Assembly (NCBI GenBank): GCA_910584995.1 | Contig: CAJUDW010000007.1 | Location: forward strand, 1 to 64,000 | Reading direction: 5' to 3' | DNA length: 64,000 bases | Origin: an uncultured Oscillibacter sp. | GTDB taxonomy: Bacteria > Bacillota > Clostridia > Oscillospirales > Oscillospiraceae | In this document: piece by piece, positions 16,726 to 26,046 of the stretch | How the letters are laid out: each line of letters opens with the position of its first letter | Numbering within the stretch: the first letter of the stretch is position 1 | Made by a program: the position numbers and the translations under genes | The notes under the pieces: model-generated | The model's database searches: none | What the model saw: the letters and a program-made list of their open reading frames with translations, nothing else | What the model was told of the DNA's origin: nothing

Positions 16726-18099
16726 ATGGAGTCCATGACCGTTGCGGAGATTGCCGCCGCCGTACATGGCGTCCTGCGGGGGGCGGAGGGGGAATTCCCT
16801 GCCGTATCCGCCGTATCCACGGACAGCCGGAGCCTGGTGCCGGGATGTTTGTTCGTCCCCTGGGTCGGGGAAAAATACGACGGCCATGATTTCACCGATG
16901 CGGCCCTGGAGGCCGGCGCGGCTGGGTGCCTGTGCGCACGCCTGCCGGAGACGCTGCGGCCGGACCGGTTTTATATCCAGGTGACGGACACCCGCCTGGC
17001 CCTGAAGGCCTTGGCCGCCCACTGCCGGGACCGGTTTGACATCCCGGTGGTGCAGATTACCGGCAGCGTAGGCAAGACCACCACCAAGGAGATGATCGCC
17101 TCCGTACTGGAATCCAGGCTGCGGGTTTGGAAGACGCCGGGGAACTATAATAACGACATCGGCACGCCCCTGACCCTGCTGGGCCTGACGGCGGAGCACC
17201 AGGCGGCGGTAATTGAAACTGGCATGAACCATCCAGGGGAGATTCGCTATCTGGGGGAGATGGTGCGGCCAGATATCGCTGTCATCTCCAACATCGGCGA
17301 TGCCCATATTGAGTTTTTGGGCAGCCGCCAGGGGATTTTAGAGGCAAAATGCGAGATCTTCGAGAACCTGCGGGAAGGCGGGCTGGTCCTCCTGAACGGG
17401 GACGATCCCCTTCTGAATACCATCCAGCCCCCCTTCCGGACTGTCCGTTGCGGCCATTCCAAGGGGTGCCAGGTGCGGATTACGGAGATTGCCGACTACG
17501 GTGTGGAGGGCATCACCTGCTCTGTCGAGACGGGGCAGGACGTCTACCGGATGTCCGTTTCCGCCCCGGGGGAGCATATGGCCTATCCTGCCGCCATGGC
17601 GGTGGCCGTGGGGGAGGAACTGGGGCTGAGCCGCCAGGAGATTATCCGGGGCGTTTCGGCCTTCCGGGCCTCCGGCTCCCGGATGCGGGTGCTGCGGTTC
17701 CCCGGTGGGCGGGTGCTGCTGGACGACTGCTACAACGCCAGCCCCCAGTCCGTCACGGCGGCGCTGGAGGTGCTGGCCAAGACCGCATGCGACCGCCGGG
17801 TGGCGGTGCTGGGGGACATGGGGGAACTGGGGGATCTGACGGATCAGGCCCATTACAATATCGGGGCGCTGGCGGCGATGCTGGGCATCGACTTTGTCAT
17901 CGCCATCGGCGCGAAGGCTGCGGGGATTGCGGAGGGGACCGTCCAGAGCGGCGGATCCGCGGTGCATTTCGCCGCGAAGGAACAGGCTGCGGCCGAGTTG
18001 CGGGAGCAGCTGGGGGAGGGGACGGCCATGCTGGTGAAGGCGTCCCACGCCATGGGCTTCAGCCAATTGGTTGAACAATTACGGAAAGAATATGATTGA
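16726..18099 (+). CDS. murF: UDP-MurNAc-tripeptide--D-alanyl-D-alanine ligase
   Basis: MurF of 457 aa, full length. The Mur ligase P-loop GSVGKTTTKE is at 113-120; the N-terminal domain begins MTVAEIAAAVHG and has STDSRSLVPG, typical of MurF. The DDCYNASPQS motif near the C-terminal third and GDMGELG are also family hallmarks. It adds D-Ala-D-Ala to the peptidoglycan precursor in the cytoplasm, using the dipeptide made by the preceding ddl gene. Its end overlaps the next ABC-F gene by eight bases. Confidence 0.96.
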   Translation: MESMTVAEIAAAVHGVLRGAEGEFPAVSAVSTDSRSLVPGCLFVPWVGEKYDGHDFTDAALEAGAAGCLCARLPETLRPDRFYIQVTDTRLALKALAAHCRDRFDIPVVQITGSVGKTTTKEMIASVLESRLRVWKTPGNYNNDIGTPLTLLGLTAEHQAAVIETGMNHPGEIRYLGEMVRPDIAVISNIGDAHIEFLGSRQGILEAKCEIFENLREGGLVLLNGDDPLLNTIQPPFRTVRCGHSKGCQVRITEIADYGVEGITCSVETGQDVYRMSVSAPGEHMAYPAAMAVAVGEELGLSRQEIIRGVSAFRASGSRMRVLRFPGGRVLLDDCYNASPQSVTAALEVLAKTACDRRVAVLGDMGELGDLTDQAHYNIGALAAMLGIDFVIAIGAKAAGIAEGTVQSGGSAVHFAAKEQAAAELREQLGEGTAMLVKASHAMGFSQLVEQLRKEYD

Positions 18100-19990
18100 C
18101 ATTCAGGTAAACAATCTGGTCAAATCCTTTGAAGTGGGGAAAAACGTGCTGGACGGCCTCACCTTCCAGATTGACCAGGGGGAACGGATCGGCCTGCTGG
18201 GCCGGAACGGCGCGGGAAAGACCACGCTTTTTCACATCTTGACAGGGGAGATGGACCACGACGAGGGCCAGGTGATCATCGGACAGGGCCGCCGGATGGG
18301 CCTCATCTCCCAGATCCCCGTGTACCCGGCCGGGTATACGGTGGAGGACGTGCTCCGCTCCGCCTTCGCCCGTGTCCAGCATTTGGCGGAGGAGATGGAG
18401 CGGCTGGCCGCCCGGATGGCGGCAGGGGAGACGGACCCGGCGGTCCTGCGGCGCTACGGGTCCCTCAGTGAGCGGTTTGAGGTTTTTGGTGGGTATGACA
18501 CTGACGTGGCCGTCAACAAAATCGCCAACGGCCTCTCCATCACCCAGAATATGCGCCGCCAGTTGTTTGACAGCCTCTCCGGCGGCGAGAAGACCCGGGT
18601 GAACCTGGGCCGCCTGATTCTGGAGGATACGGATATCCTGCTGCTGGACGAGCCCACCAACCACCTGGATCTCCACGCCACGGAGTGGCTGGAGTCCTAT
18701 ATCGAGGGGTTCCGGGGTACGGTGGTGGCTATTTCCCACGACCGCTATTTCCTGGACCGGGTGGTAAAGCGGATCATCGAGATCCAGGACGGGAAGGCGG
18801 AGTTTTACAGCGGGAACTACAGCTTTTACGCTGTGGAGAAGGAACACCGCTATCAGGAGCAGCTGAAGCAGTACGAGAAGGAACAGGCGAAAATCCAACA
18901 GCTGGAGAAGGCGGCGGAGCAGCTGAGGGTCTGGGCCTTTATGGGGATGGACAAGACCTACCGCAGAGCCGTCAACATTGAGCGGCGCATTGAACGGATG
19001 CGGACCACCGCCAAGCCCACAAAGGCCAGGAAGATGGACGCCCGGTTCTCCACCGCCGAATTCCACGGGGACGAGGTCCTGGCCCTGCGGAACATTGCCA
19101 AATCCTACGGGGACAAGCGCCTCTTTGACCATATCAGTCTGAAGGTGGAGGGGGGCGAGCGGATTGCCCTTATCGGCGACAACGGCACGGGGAAATCCAC
19201 CCTCATCAAGATGATTGTGGAGGAACTGTACCCGGACGACGGCAGGATCCGCTTGGGGCCCCAGACGCGGGTTGCCTATCTGCCACAGATCATCCATTTT
19301 GACCATCCGGACTGGAACCTGGTGGAGAACATGATGGCCGCTAAGAAGGGCCTCTCTGCCCAGTCCGCCAGGAACCGACTGGCCGCCTACGACTTCCGGG
19401 GGGAGGATGTATTCAAGCCTGTATCTGTCCTCTCCGGTGGGGAGCAGAGCCGCCTGCGGCTCTGCATGCTGATGGACGGGGAGATTAACTTTTTGATTTT
19501 GGACGAGCCTACCAACCATCTGGACATTGCCTCCCGGGAGTGGATTGAGGAGGCGGTGGAGGCCTACGACGGTACCCTGCTCTTTGTCAGCCACGACCGT
19601 TATTTTATTAACCGCTTTGCCACCCGGATCTGGGAACTGGCGGGGGAGACTATCACAGATTATCCCATGGGCTTTGCCCAGTACCGCCGGATGAAGGCCC
19701 AGGAGGAGGCAGAGCGGCCGGAGCCTCCGAAGCCGGAGCGGGAGAAGGCGGAGCGGCCTGTGCGGGGCAACAAGGCCCAGCAGGCCGCCCGGCGGCAGCT
19801 GACCATCTGCGAACGGGACATCGCCAGGGCAGAGGAAGGCCTTTCTGCCCTGGACAAAGAGATTGAGGCCGCCGCCTGCGACTACCAGCGGCTCACGGAA
19901 CTGACGGCGGAGCGGGAGGCCGCCCAGAAGGGACTGGACGATCTCTACGAGCGGTGGGAACAGCTGAGCCAGGAGGCCGGGGAGGCATAG
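18092..19990 (+). CDS. ABC-F family ATPase
   Basis: Soluble double ATPase of 632 aa without membrane segments. Domain 1: GRNGAGKTT, LSGGEKTRV, LLLDEPTNHLDLH. A charged linker (HRYQEQLKQYEKEQAKIQQLEKAAEQL) joins to domain 2: GDNGTGKST, LSGGEQSRL, LILDEPTNHLDI. A C-terminal coiled coil (about 560-632) matches the Uup/YdiF-type extension. ABC-F proteins act on the ribosome, as translation factors or as protection against antibiotics. The start at 18092 is preferred since the MIDIQVNNLVKSF block is the usual beginning. Housekeeping setting argues against a resistance determinant. Confidence 0.9.
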   Translation: MIDIQVNNLVKSFEVGKNVLDGLTFQIDQGERIGLLGRNGAGKTTLFHILTGEMDHDEGQVIIGQGRRMGLISQIPVYPAGYTVEDVLRSAFARVQHLAEEMERLAARMAAGETDPAVLRRYGSLSERFEVFGGYDTDVAVNKIANGLSITQNMRRQLFDSLSGGEKTRVNLGRLILEDTDILLLDEPTNHLDLHATEWLESYIEGFRGTVVAISHDRYFLDRVVKRIIEIQDGKAEFYSGNYSFYAVEKEHRYQEQLKQYEKEQAKIQQLEKAAEQLRVWAFMGMDKTYRRAVNIERRIERMRTTAKPTKARKMDARFSTAEFHGDEVLALRNIAKSYGDKRLFDHISLKVEGGERIALIGDNGTGKSTLIKMIVEELYPDDGRIRLGPQTRVAYLPQIIHFDHPDWNLVENMMAAKKGLSAQSARNRLAAYDFRGEDVFKPVSVLSGGEQSRLRLCMLMDGEINFLILDEPTNHLDIASREWIEEAVEAYDGTLLFVSHDRYFINRFATRIWELAGETITDYPMGFAQYRRMKAQEEAERPEPPKPEREKAERPVRGNKAQQAARRQLTICERDIARAEEGLSALDKEIEAAACDYQRLTELTAEREAAQKGLDDLYERWEQLSQEAGEA

Positions 19991-19998
19991 GAGGAGCC

Positions 19999-20769
19999 AT
20001 GACCAAAGGGGAAAAGATACAGATTGCCCTGCTCCTGTCCCTGGCCCTTCTGGGCTTCGGCATTACCTTGGTCCCGCTGGGGATCCGGTTCAGCGGAATG
20101 CTTTTCATGGGGGTTTCCTTCCTGTGGGGGATGGGACTGTTCCTGGGCCGCTGGGCAAGGAGATCCCGCCGGGGGCGGATCTGCCGCCGGGTATTTCTGA
20201 CGGGCCTTGCCGCCGGGACGGCGCTGCTGATCGGGATTGAGTGCGCAGTGTTGTTTTATGGGGAAAAGGACAATTCCGCCCTGCCGGTGGACGCTGTAAT
20301 CGTCCTGGGGGCTGGGGTCAACGGGGAGCGGCCCTCCCTTGTGCTGCAAAGCCGGATTGACGCCGCCATGGACTATTTGAACCGGCATCCCGGTATCCCG
20401 GCGGTCCTTTCCGGCGGGCAGGGGCCGGGGGAGGATATCACCGAGGCGGAGGCCATGCTGCGGGGGCTGGAACTCCACCCGAAACGGCCTGCGGGTTTGC
20501 CGCTGGTATTGCTGAAAGAGGAGGCCTCCACCAATACGGCGGAGAACTTCGCCTTTTCCAAGGCGCTTTTGGAGGCGTATGGCCTGGATACGGGGACCGC
20601 GGTGATCGCTGTTGTCAGCAGCGATTTCCACTGTTTCCGGGCCCGCATGATTGCCCGGCGTCTGGGACTGGAAACGGTCAGTGTACCGGCGGAACTGCCC
20701 TGGTGGCTGACAGGGAACTATTACCTGCGGGAGGCATTTGCCGTAGTCAAAACGGCCCTTTTTGATTAG
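19999..20769 (+). CDS. DUF218 (YdcF/SanA-like) membrane protein
   Basis: Protein of 256 aa with three predicted N-terminal membrane segments (about 9-31, 33-52, 70-92) and a DUF218 domain: DAVIVLGAGVNGERPSLVLQSRIDAA, IPAVLSGGQGPGEDITEAEAM, EASTNTAENFAFSKALL and VVSSDFHCFRARMIARRLG. YdcF/SanA relatives are linked to envelope integrity and cell-wall precursor metabolism; no reaction is firmly known for most. The ATG at 19999 follows GGAGGAG, nine bases after the ABC-F stop. Confidence 0.88.
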   Translation: MTKGEKIQIALLLSLALLGFGITLVPLGIRFSGMLFMGVSFLWGMGLFLGRWARRSRRGRICRRVFLTGLAAGTALLIGIECAVLFYGEKDNSALPVDAVIVLGAGVNGERPSLVLQSRIDAAMDYLNRHPGIPAVLSGGQGPGEDITEAEAMLRGLELHPKRPAGLPLVLLKEEASTNTAENFAFSKALLEAYGLDTGTAVIAVVSSDFHCFRARMIARRLGLETVSVPAELPWWLTGNYYLREAFAVVKTALFD

Positions 20770-20827
20770 CAGGGCAGACAAACAGAAACCGTTTGGTTTT
20801 TGAGGCAGAATAAGGAGATACAATAAT

Positions 20828-21325
20828 ATGGCTTGGAATAATATTCTCTGCGTGTACTACTCCAGGACCGGCAACACAAAACGGGCCATGGAAGAGATTG
20901 CCCACGCCCTGAACGCGGAACTGGTGGAACTCCGGGACGGGGTGGACCGGGGCGGCTGGCGGGGCTGGCTCCGCTGCGGCCGGGACGCGGTGCGCCGCTC
21001 CACGCCAAAGGTGGAGTGCAAAACCCAGTGGCCCCTGATGGACTACCGGCTGGTTATCATCGGATCCCCCATCTGGGCGGGGCGGTGCAGTTCCGTGGTA
21101 CGGGGGTTTTTGAAGCAGAACGGGAAGGAGATCCGCAATGCCTCCTACGTGGTGACCCGGGGCAGCGAGGATCGCAGCGAGGATGTCTTCCGCCAGATGG
21201 ATATGTACACGCCCTGCGGCCACCGGACTGCCGTGTCCCTCCGGGCCGGCAGCGTGGGCTACGCCTTCTGGCAGGAGGAATTCCTCCGCCAGACCAGGGA
21301 GATCCTCCGGGAAAATCAGAGATAG
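20828..21325 (+). CDS. Flavodoxin-family protein
   Basis: Cytoplasmic protein of 165 aa. The N-terminal FMN phosphate loop YYSRTGNTKRAMEEIA and the central DYRLVIIGSPIWAGRCSSVVRGFL segment match the flavodoxin fold used for FMN-dependent electron transfer. The ATG follows AAGGAGATACAAT. It lies between a DUF218 gene and prfA, so the context says nothing specific about its partner. Confidence 0.87.
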   Translation: MAWNNILCVYYSRTGNTKRAMEEIAHALNAELVELRDGVDRGGWRGWLRCGRDAVRRSTPKVECKTQWPLMDYRLVIIGSPIWAGRCSSVVRGFLKQNGKEIRNASYVVTRGSEDRSEDVFRQMDMYTPCGHRTAVSLRAGSVGYAFWQEEFLRQTREILRENQR

Positions 21326-21367
21326 CTTCCGCTTTTTTCCATAAAACAGGGGGAAAGGAGCGGCGGT

Positions 21368-22429
21368 ATGCTGGAAAAGCTAAAGGAACTGACAATCCGT
21401 TACGAGGATTTGGAAGCCCAGCTGGCGGATCCTGCCGTCTATGGGGACGGGGAACGGCTGAAGGCGGTGAACCGGGAACTGAAGGAACTGGCCCCCATTG
21501 TGGAGGCCTGCCGGGCCTGGGAACAGGCGGAGGCGCGCCGGGCCGGGGCGGAGGATCTGCTTCACGACCCGGAACTGCGGGATTTGGCCCAGGAGGAACT
21601 GGCTGCGGCAAAGGGGGAGGCGGAGCGGCTCCAGGAGGAGTTGAAACGGCTGCTGCTTCCCAAAGACCCCAACGACGGGCGGAACGTGATCATGGAGATC
21701 CGGGGCGGCGTCGGCGGGGAGGAAGGTGCCCTCTTTGCGGCCTCCCTCCTGCGGATGTACACCATGTACGCCCAGAACCGGGGCTGGAAGCTGGAGGCCG
21801 TCTCCGTAAACGAGACGGAACTTGGCGGCGTGAAGGAGTGCGGCGTTCTCATTGAGGGCGAAGGCGCCTTCTCCCGGCTGAAATTTGAGAGCGGCGTCCA
21901 CCGGGTCCAGCGGGTGCCGGAGACGGAGTCCGGCGGCCGCATCCATACCAGCGCCGCCACCGTGGCTGTCCTGCCGGAAGCGGAGGACGTGGAGGTGGAT
22001 ATCGACCCGAAGGATTTGCAGATTGATACCTACCGCTCCTCTGGCGCAGGCGGGCAGCACGTCAACAAAACGGAGTCCGCCATCCGGATCACCCACCTGC
22101 CCACAGGCCTTGTGGTGGAGTGCCAGGACGAGCGGAGCCAGTACAAGAACAAGGACAAGGCCATGAAGGTCCTCCGCTCCCGGCTCTATCAAATGGAGTG
22201 CCAGCGGCGCAGCGCCGCCGAGGCGGCGGAGCGGAAGAGCCAGGTAGGCAGCGGGGATCGCAGCGAGCGGATCCGCACCTACAATTTTCCCCAGGGCCGG
22301 GTGACGGATCACCGGATCGGGCTGACGCTCTATAAAATCGACGCCGTGATGGACGGGGATCTGGACGGGATCATCGACGCCCTGATTACGGCGGATCAGG
22401 CGGAGAAACTGAAGGGCGGCGGGGATTGA
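21368..22429 (+). CDS. prfA: Peptide chain release factor 1
   Basis: RF1 of 353 aa, full length. The peptidyl-hydrolysis GGQ is at 228-230 ([17 protein letters not shown]). The codon-recognition loop is RVPETES (184-186, PxT type), which reads UAA and UAG, marking RF1 and not RF2. The end of domain 3, [22 protein letters not shown], is intact. In many Firmicutes prfA is followed by prmC and the threonylcarbamoyl-AMP synthase gene; here a small membrane protein stands in the prmC position. Confidence 0.97.
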   Translation: MLEKLKELTIRYEDLEAQLADPAVYGDGERLKAVNRELKELAPIVEACRAWEQAEARRAGAEDLLHDPELRDLAQEELAAAKGEAERLQEELKRLLLPKDPNDGRNVIMEIRGGVGGEEGALFAASLLRMYTMYAQNRGWKLEAVSVNETELGGVKECGVLIEGEGAFSRLKFESGVHRVQRVPETESGGRIHTSAATVAVLPEAEDVEVDIDPKDLQIDTYRSSGAGGQHVNKTESAIRITHLPTGLVVECQDERSQYKNKDKAMKVLRSRLYQMECQRRSAAEAAERKSQVGSGDRSERIRTYNFPQGRVTDHRIGLTLYKIDAVMDGDLDGIIDALITADQAEKLKGGGD

Positions 22430-22704
22430 TGGGGGCCTGGAAAAAAGCCCTGAGGATGTTCCTTTGGGCCCTGACGGCCTGCCTGACAGCCCTGGAGGCA
22501 GCGCTTGCCGCAGGCTGGATCCGCATGAGCCGGTATGTGGCGGCCGCCGGCGCGGCGGAGAACCCGTATGCCGCCGAAGAGGCGTGGCTTCTGGGCATCT
22601 GCGCCGGGATCCTGTTCCTGCCGGCAGCGGCGCTGCTGGCCTGGGGCATTTATCAGGCGTGGGGTTGCTGGAAAAAGCGGGCGGAAGCCCGAGAAGAGAG
22701 ATAG
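22429..22704 (+). CDS. Small two-segment membrane protein
   Basis: Predicted protein of 91 aa with two membrane segments (about 8-30 and 52-74) and a basic C-terminal tail (KKRAEAREER). I do not recognise a family. The ATG at 22429 overlaps the prfA stop codon as TGATG, and a purine-rich stretch just upstream can serve as ribosome site, so it is probably co-translated with prfA. A function in translation-factor modification is not suggested by the sequence. Confidence 0.55.
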   Translation: MGAWKKALRMFLWALTACLTALEAALAAGWIRMSRYVAAAGAAENPYAAEEAWLLGICAGILFLPAAALLAWGIYQAWGCWKKRAEAREER

Positions 22705-22714
22705 GGGCGAAGTT

Positions 22715-24382
22715 ATGCACACATTATATTTTGACCTGCGGGATACTAAGGGACAGCAGAAGGAGATTGAGGACAATATCGCTTCTGCGGGCAAGCTTCT
22801 GCGGGAGGGGGGCTTGGTAGCCATCCCCACGGAGACCGTGTACGGCCTGGGGGCCAACGGCCTGGATGGCGGCGCCGTCCGGCGGATTTTTGAGGCCAAG
22901 GGCCGCCCCCAGGATAATCCCCTCATCCTCCACCTGACAGGGGCCCAGTGGCTGCCCCGGTACTGCCGGGAGATCCCCTCCATGGCCTATGTGCTGGCCA
23001 GGAAGTTCTGGCCTGGCCCTCTGACCATGATTTTGAAGCGGGGGGAACTGGTGCCGGACGAAACGACTGCAGGGCTGGATACGGTGGCGGTCCGCTGCCC
23101 TAACCACCCTGTGACCTTGGCCATTATCCGGGAGGCGGGGGTGCCTATCGCGGCCCCCAGCGCTAACGTCTCCGGGCGGCCCAGCTGTACCACTGCCCAG
23201 GCGGTGATGGAGGACATGGAAGGCAAGATTGAGGGCGTGGTGGACGGTGGCCCCTGCGTGGTGGGGGTGGAATCCACCATCCTGGATCTCACCTGCCGCC
23301 CGCCCCGGCTGCTGCGGCCCGGCGGGCTTCCGGTGGAGGAACTGGAGCGGCTTATCGGCCCCATTGCCGTGGACAAGGCTGTCAACGGCCAGATGTCCCC
23401 GGAGGAGCAGCCCCGGGCTCCCGGCATGAAATACCGCCACTATGCCCCCAAGGCGCCGGTGACGGTTGTCACCGGGGCGCCAGAGAAGTCCGCCCGGGAG
23501 ATCAAGCGGCGGGCAGGCCCCGGATCCGGCGTCATCTGCTTTGACGAGTACGCCGGGATGTTCTCGGGCCAGCAGGTTCAGACCCTGGGGCCGGAGGCGG
23601 ATCAGATGACCCAGGCCCAGCGGGTGTTTGAAGCCTTGCGGGCCTTCGATTCCCTGCCGGTGATGGAGATTTACGCCCAGTGCCCCGACAGCCGGGGCCT
23701 GGGACTGGCAGTGGGCAACCGGCTGAAGAAGGCTGCCGGGTTCCACATCCTGGAGGCCGACAGTTCTAAGATTATCCTGGGTCTCACCGGCGGCACCGGC
23801 GCGGGAAAGAGCACCGCCCTGGACGTGATCCGGGGGCTGGGGGGGACTGTGCTGGACTGCGATCAGGTGTATCGGGAGATTCTGGCGGAAAACGAGGAGA
23901 TGCAGAAGGCCATTGGATCGTCCTTCCCCGGCGTGTTCCGCCCCGACGGCACCCTGGACCGGCAGAAGCTGGGCCAGGAGGTTTTCATGAAAAAGGAGCG
24001 GCTGGAAAAGCTGAACCTGATTGTCTACCGCTTCCTGGTTCCTGAACTGGGGCGGCGGCTGGACGCCACGGAGGACGGCCTCTACGCCCTGGACGCTATC
24101 AACCTGCTGGAGAGCGGCATGGATCAGGTCTGCGACCGGACCATAGCCATCACCTCCCCCACAGAGCTGCGGGTGCGGCGGATTATGGCCCGGGATCAGA
24201 TTACCGAGCAGTATGCCCGGATGCGGATCGGGGCGCAGAAGCCGGACGAATATTACCGGGGCAAGTGCGACTGCGAATTGAACAACGATGCGGACACCGC
24301 CGAAGAGTTCCGGGCGGCGGCGAACCGGTTTTTTACCCGCCTGGTCCAATCCATCAAGGAGGAGAAGGAGCACGGCGTCTGA
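22715..24382 (+). CDS. Sua5/TsaC threonylcarbamoyl-AMP synthase fused to CoaE dephospho-CoA kinase
   Basis: Single open frame of 555 aa with two complete enzymes. Residues 1 to about 340 form a long-type Sua5: GLVAIPTETVYGLGANG, IFEAKGRPQDNPLILHL, and the Sua5-specific linker APGMKYRHYAPKAPV; it makes threonylcarbamoyl-AMP for tRNA t6A37. Residues about 350-555 form CoaE: P-loop GLTGGTGAGKST, DCDQVYREIL, INLLESGMDQVCD and a C-terminal AFRxAAN-like helix; it makes CoA from dephospho-CoA. The ATG at 22715 follows AGGGGCG. No stop or frame break separates the domains. The two enzymes act in unrelated pathways, so the fusion probably reflects adjacent ancestral genes. Confidence 0.9.
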   Translation: MHTLYFDLRDTKGQQKEIEDNIASAGKLLREGGLVAIPTETVYGLGANGLDGGAVRRIFEAKGRPQDNPLILHLTGAQWLPRYCREIPSMAYVLARKFWPGPLTMILKRGELVPDETTAGLDTVAVRCPNHPVTLAIIREAGVPIAAPSANVSGRPSCTTAQAVMEDMEGKIEGVVDGGPCVVGVESTILDLTCRPPRLLRPGGLPVEELERLIGPIAVDKAVNGQMSPEEQPRAPGMKYRHYAPKAPVTVVTGAPEKSAREIKRRAGPGSGVICFDEYAGMFSGQQVQTLGPEADQMTQAQRVFEALRAFDSLPVMEIYAQCPDSRGLGLAVGNRLKKAAGFHILEADSSKIILGLTGGTGAGKSTALDVIRGLGGTVLDCDQVYREILAENEEMQKAIGSSFPGVFRPDGTLDRQKLGQEVFMKKERLEKLNLIVYRFLVPELGRRLDATEDGLYALDAINLLESGMDQVCDRTIAITSPTELRVRRIMARDQITEQYARMRIGAQKPDEYYRGKCDCELNNDADTAEEFRAAANRFFTRLVQSIKEEKEHGV

Positions 24383-24459
24383 CAGGCCCGGGCAGCCGCC
24401 CTTTGGGGCGCGGAACGGGCTTTTAAGGAACACGATATCCATCAAGGAGGCAGAACAGC

Positions 24460-25860
24460 ATGGAAAAATCCGAATTTAAGAAACTGAAGGAAAAACTCCT
24501 GTGCGAGAAGAAAAACGGCTATGACCGGCCGGTGGACGAGGCCGCAATGGAGGCCTACTGCCGGGATTACAAGGCGTTTCTGGACAGCGGGAAAACCGAG
24601 CGGCTTTGTGCTGCCCAGGTAATCCGCATGGCGGAGGAGCGGGGCTGGCGGCCCTATGCCCGGGGGATGGCCCTGAAGGCAGGGGACAAGGTGTATCTCT
24701 GCAACCGGGGTAAGGGGGTATTGCTGGCCTGCATCGGGAAGAAGTCCCTGGCGGAAGGGGCGCAGATTGCCGCCGCCCACATCGATTCCCCCCGTCTGGA
24801 TCTGAAGCCCAACCCCCTCTATGAGGATACAGAACTGGCCTATTTCAAGACCCATTACTACGGCGGTATCCGGAAATACCAGTGGCTGACCATCCCTCTG
24901 GAACTCCGGGGCGTAGTGGCCCTGCGGGACGGCTCCAGGGCTGAGGTGGATATTGGCGGGGAAGAGGGGGATCCGAAGCTGGTTATCACCGACCTGCTGC
25001 CCCATCTGGGGGCGGAGCAGGGCAAGAAGCCCCTGGCCCAGGCGGTTCCTGCGGAGACGCTGAATATCCTGCTGGGCAGCCGTCCCATCGGGGATGGGGA
25101 GGAGAAGGACCGGGTGAAGCTGGCGGTCATGAAGATCCTCTATGAGAAGTACGGCATCACGGAGGAGGATTTCACCTCCGCCGAACTGGAGGCCGTCCCC
25201 GCGGTCAAGGCCTGCGATATCGGCCTGGATCGCTCTATGATCGGCGCTTACGGCCATGACGACCGGGTCTGCGCCTACGCCGCCCTCCGGGCGCTGCTGG
25301 ATCTGGAATCTGTGCCTGCCAAGACCGCCGTCTGTGTGTTGGCGGACAAGGAGGAGATTGGCTCCGACGGCGTGACGGGAATGCAGTCTGCCGTGTTCGA
25401 CACCTTTATGGAGGATCTCTGCGAGAGCCAGGGCGTGGCTGTCCGGGCCTGCTTTGAGAAATCCTTCTGCCTCAGCGCCGATGTGACGGCAGCCTATGAT
25501 CCGGATTACAGCGACGTATACGAAAAACGCAACGCGGCCTACCTGAACCACGGCGTTGGCCTTTGCAAATACACCGGCGCCCGGGGCAAGTCCGGCGCCT
25601 CCGACGCCGATGCGGAGACCGTGGCCTATGTCCGCCGGCTCTTCGACGGGGCCGGGGTTGCCTGGCAGATTGCGGAACTGGGGAAGGTAGATGCCGGCGG
25701 CGGCGGCACCGTGGCCATGTATATGGCCAACCGCAATATCACCACCTTGGACGCAGGCGTCCCTGTCCTCAGCATGCATGCCCCCTTTGAGACGGTGGCG
25801 AAGCTGGACTGCTGGGAGACTTACCGGGGCATGAAGGCTGTGTATATGGCGGAAGCATAA
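24460..25860 (+). CDS. M18-family aminopeptidase
   Basis: Zinc aminopeptidase of 466 aa, normal for bacterial M18 enzymes. Metal and catalytic blocks are AAHIDSPRLDLKPNPLYED, the KTHYYGGIRKYQWL segment, ADKEEIGSDGVTGMQS and MHAPFETVAKLD near the end. These cytosolic enzymes form large tetrahedral assemblies and trim acidic or neutral N-terminal residues from peptides. The start follows AAGGAGG. It is codirectional with the housekeeping genes around it. Confidence 0.94.
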   Translation: MEKSEFKKLKEKLLCEKKNGYDRPVDEAAMEAYCRDYKAFLDSGKTERLCAAQVIRMAEERGWRPYARGMALKAGDKVYLCNRGKGVLLACIGKKSLAEGAQIAAAHIDSPRLDLKPNPLYEDTELAYFKTHYYGGIRKYQWLTIPLELRGVVALRDGSRAEVDIGGEEGDPKLVITDLLPHLGAEQGKKPLAQAVPAETLNILLGSRPIGDGEEKDRVKLAVMKILYEKYGITEEDFTSAELEAVPAVKACDIGLDRSMIGAYGHDDRVCAYAALRALLDLESVPAKTAVCVLADKEEIGSDGVTGMQSAVFDTFMEDLCESQGVAVRACFEKSFCLSADVTAAYDPDYSDVYEKRNAAYLNHGVGLCKYTGARGKSGASDADAETVAYVRRLFDGAGVAWQIAELGKVDAGGGGTVAMYMANRNITTLDAGVPVLSMHAPFETVAKLDCWETYRGMKAVYMAEA

Positions 25861-25975
25861 AAAAACTGCCGGGGGCTGCTGAAAAGCGGCCTCCGGTTTG
25901 TCATTCTGATCACCTTGGAAGGTGATTTCCCTAAAACTTTCCCTGTTTCACACAAAAGAATTTTGCCGGTTTTGG

Positions 25976-26004
25976 TTGCGCCTGTTTCAAAAGTGTGGTA
26001 CGAT
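25976..26004 (+). promoter_or_regulatory. Promoter of the ACT-hom operon
   Basis: TTGCGC (25976-25981), 17 bases and TACGAT (25999-26004) form a fair sigma-A promoter 43 bases before the ACT gene. Just upstream, ATCACC and GGTGAT flank TTGGAA (25908-25925), a small inverted repeat that might be an operator. Confidence 0.5.
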
Positions 26005-26046
26005 TGAACAGCTTGAATGGACAAATGACCGTAGGAGGCGGACGAT

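Noticed and set aside
22535..22714. Longer start for the Sua5-CoaE fusion
   Set aside because: The extra 60 residues overlap the small membrane protein gene in another frame and do not belong to Sua5; the ATG at 22715 has a ribosome site.
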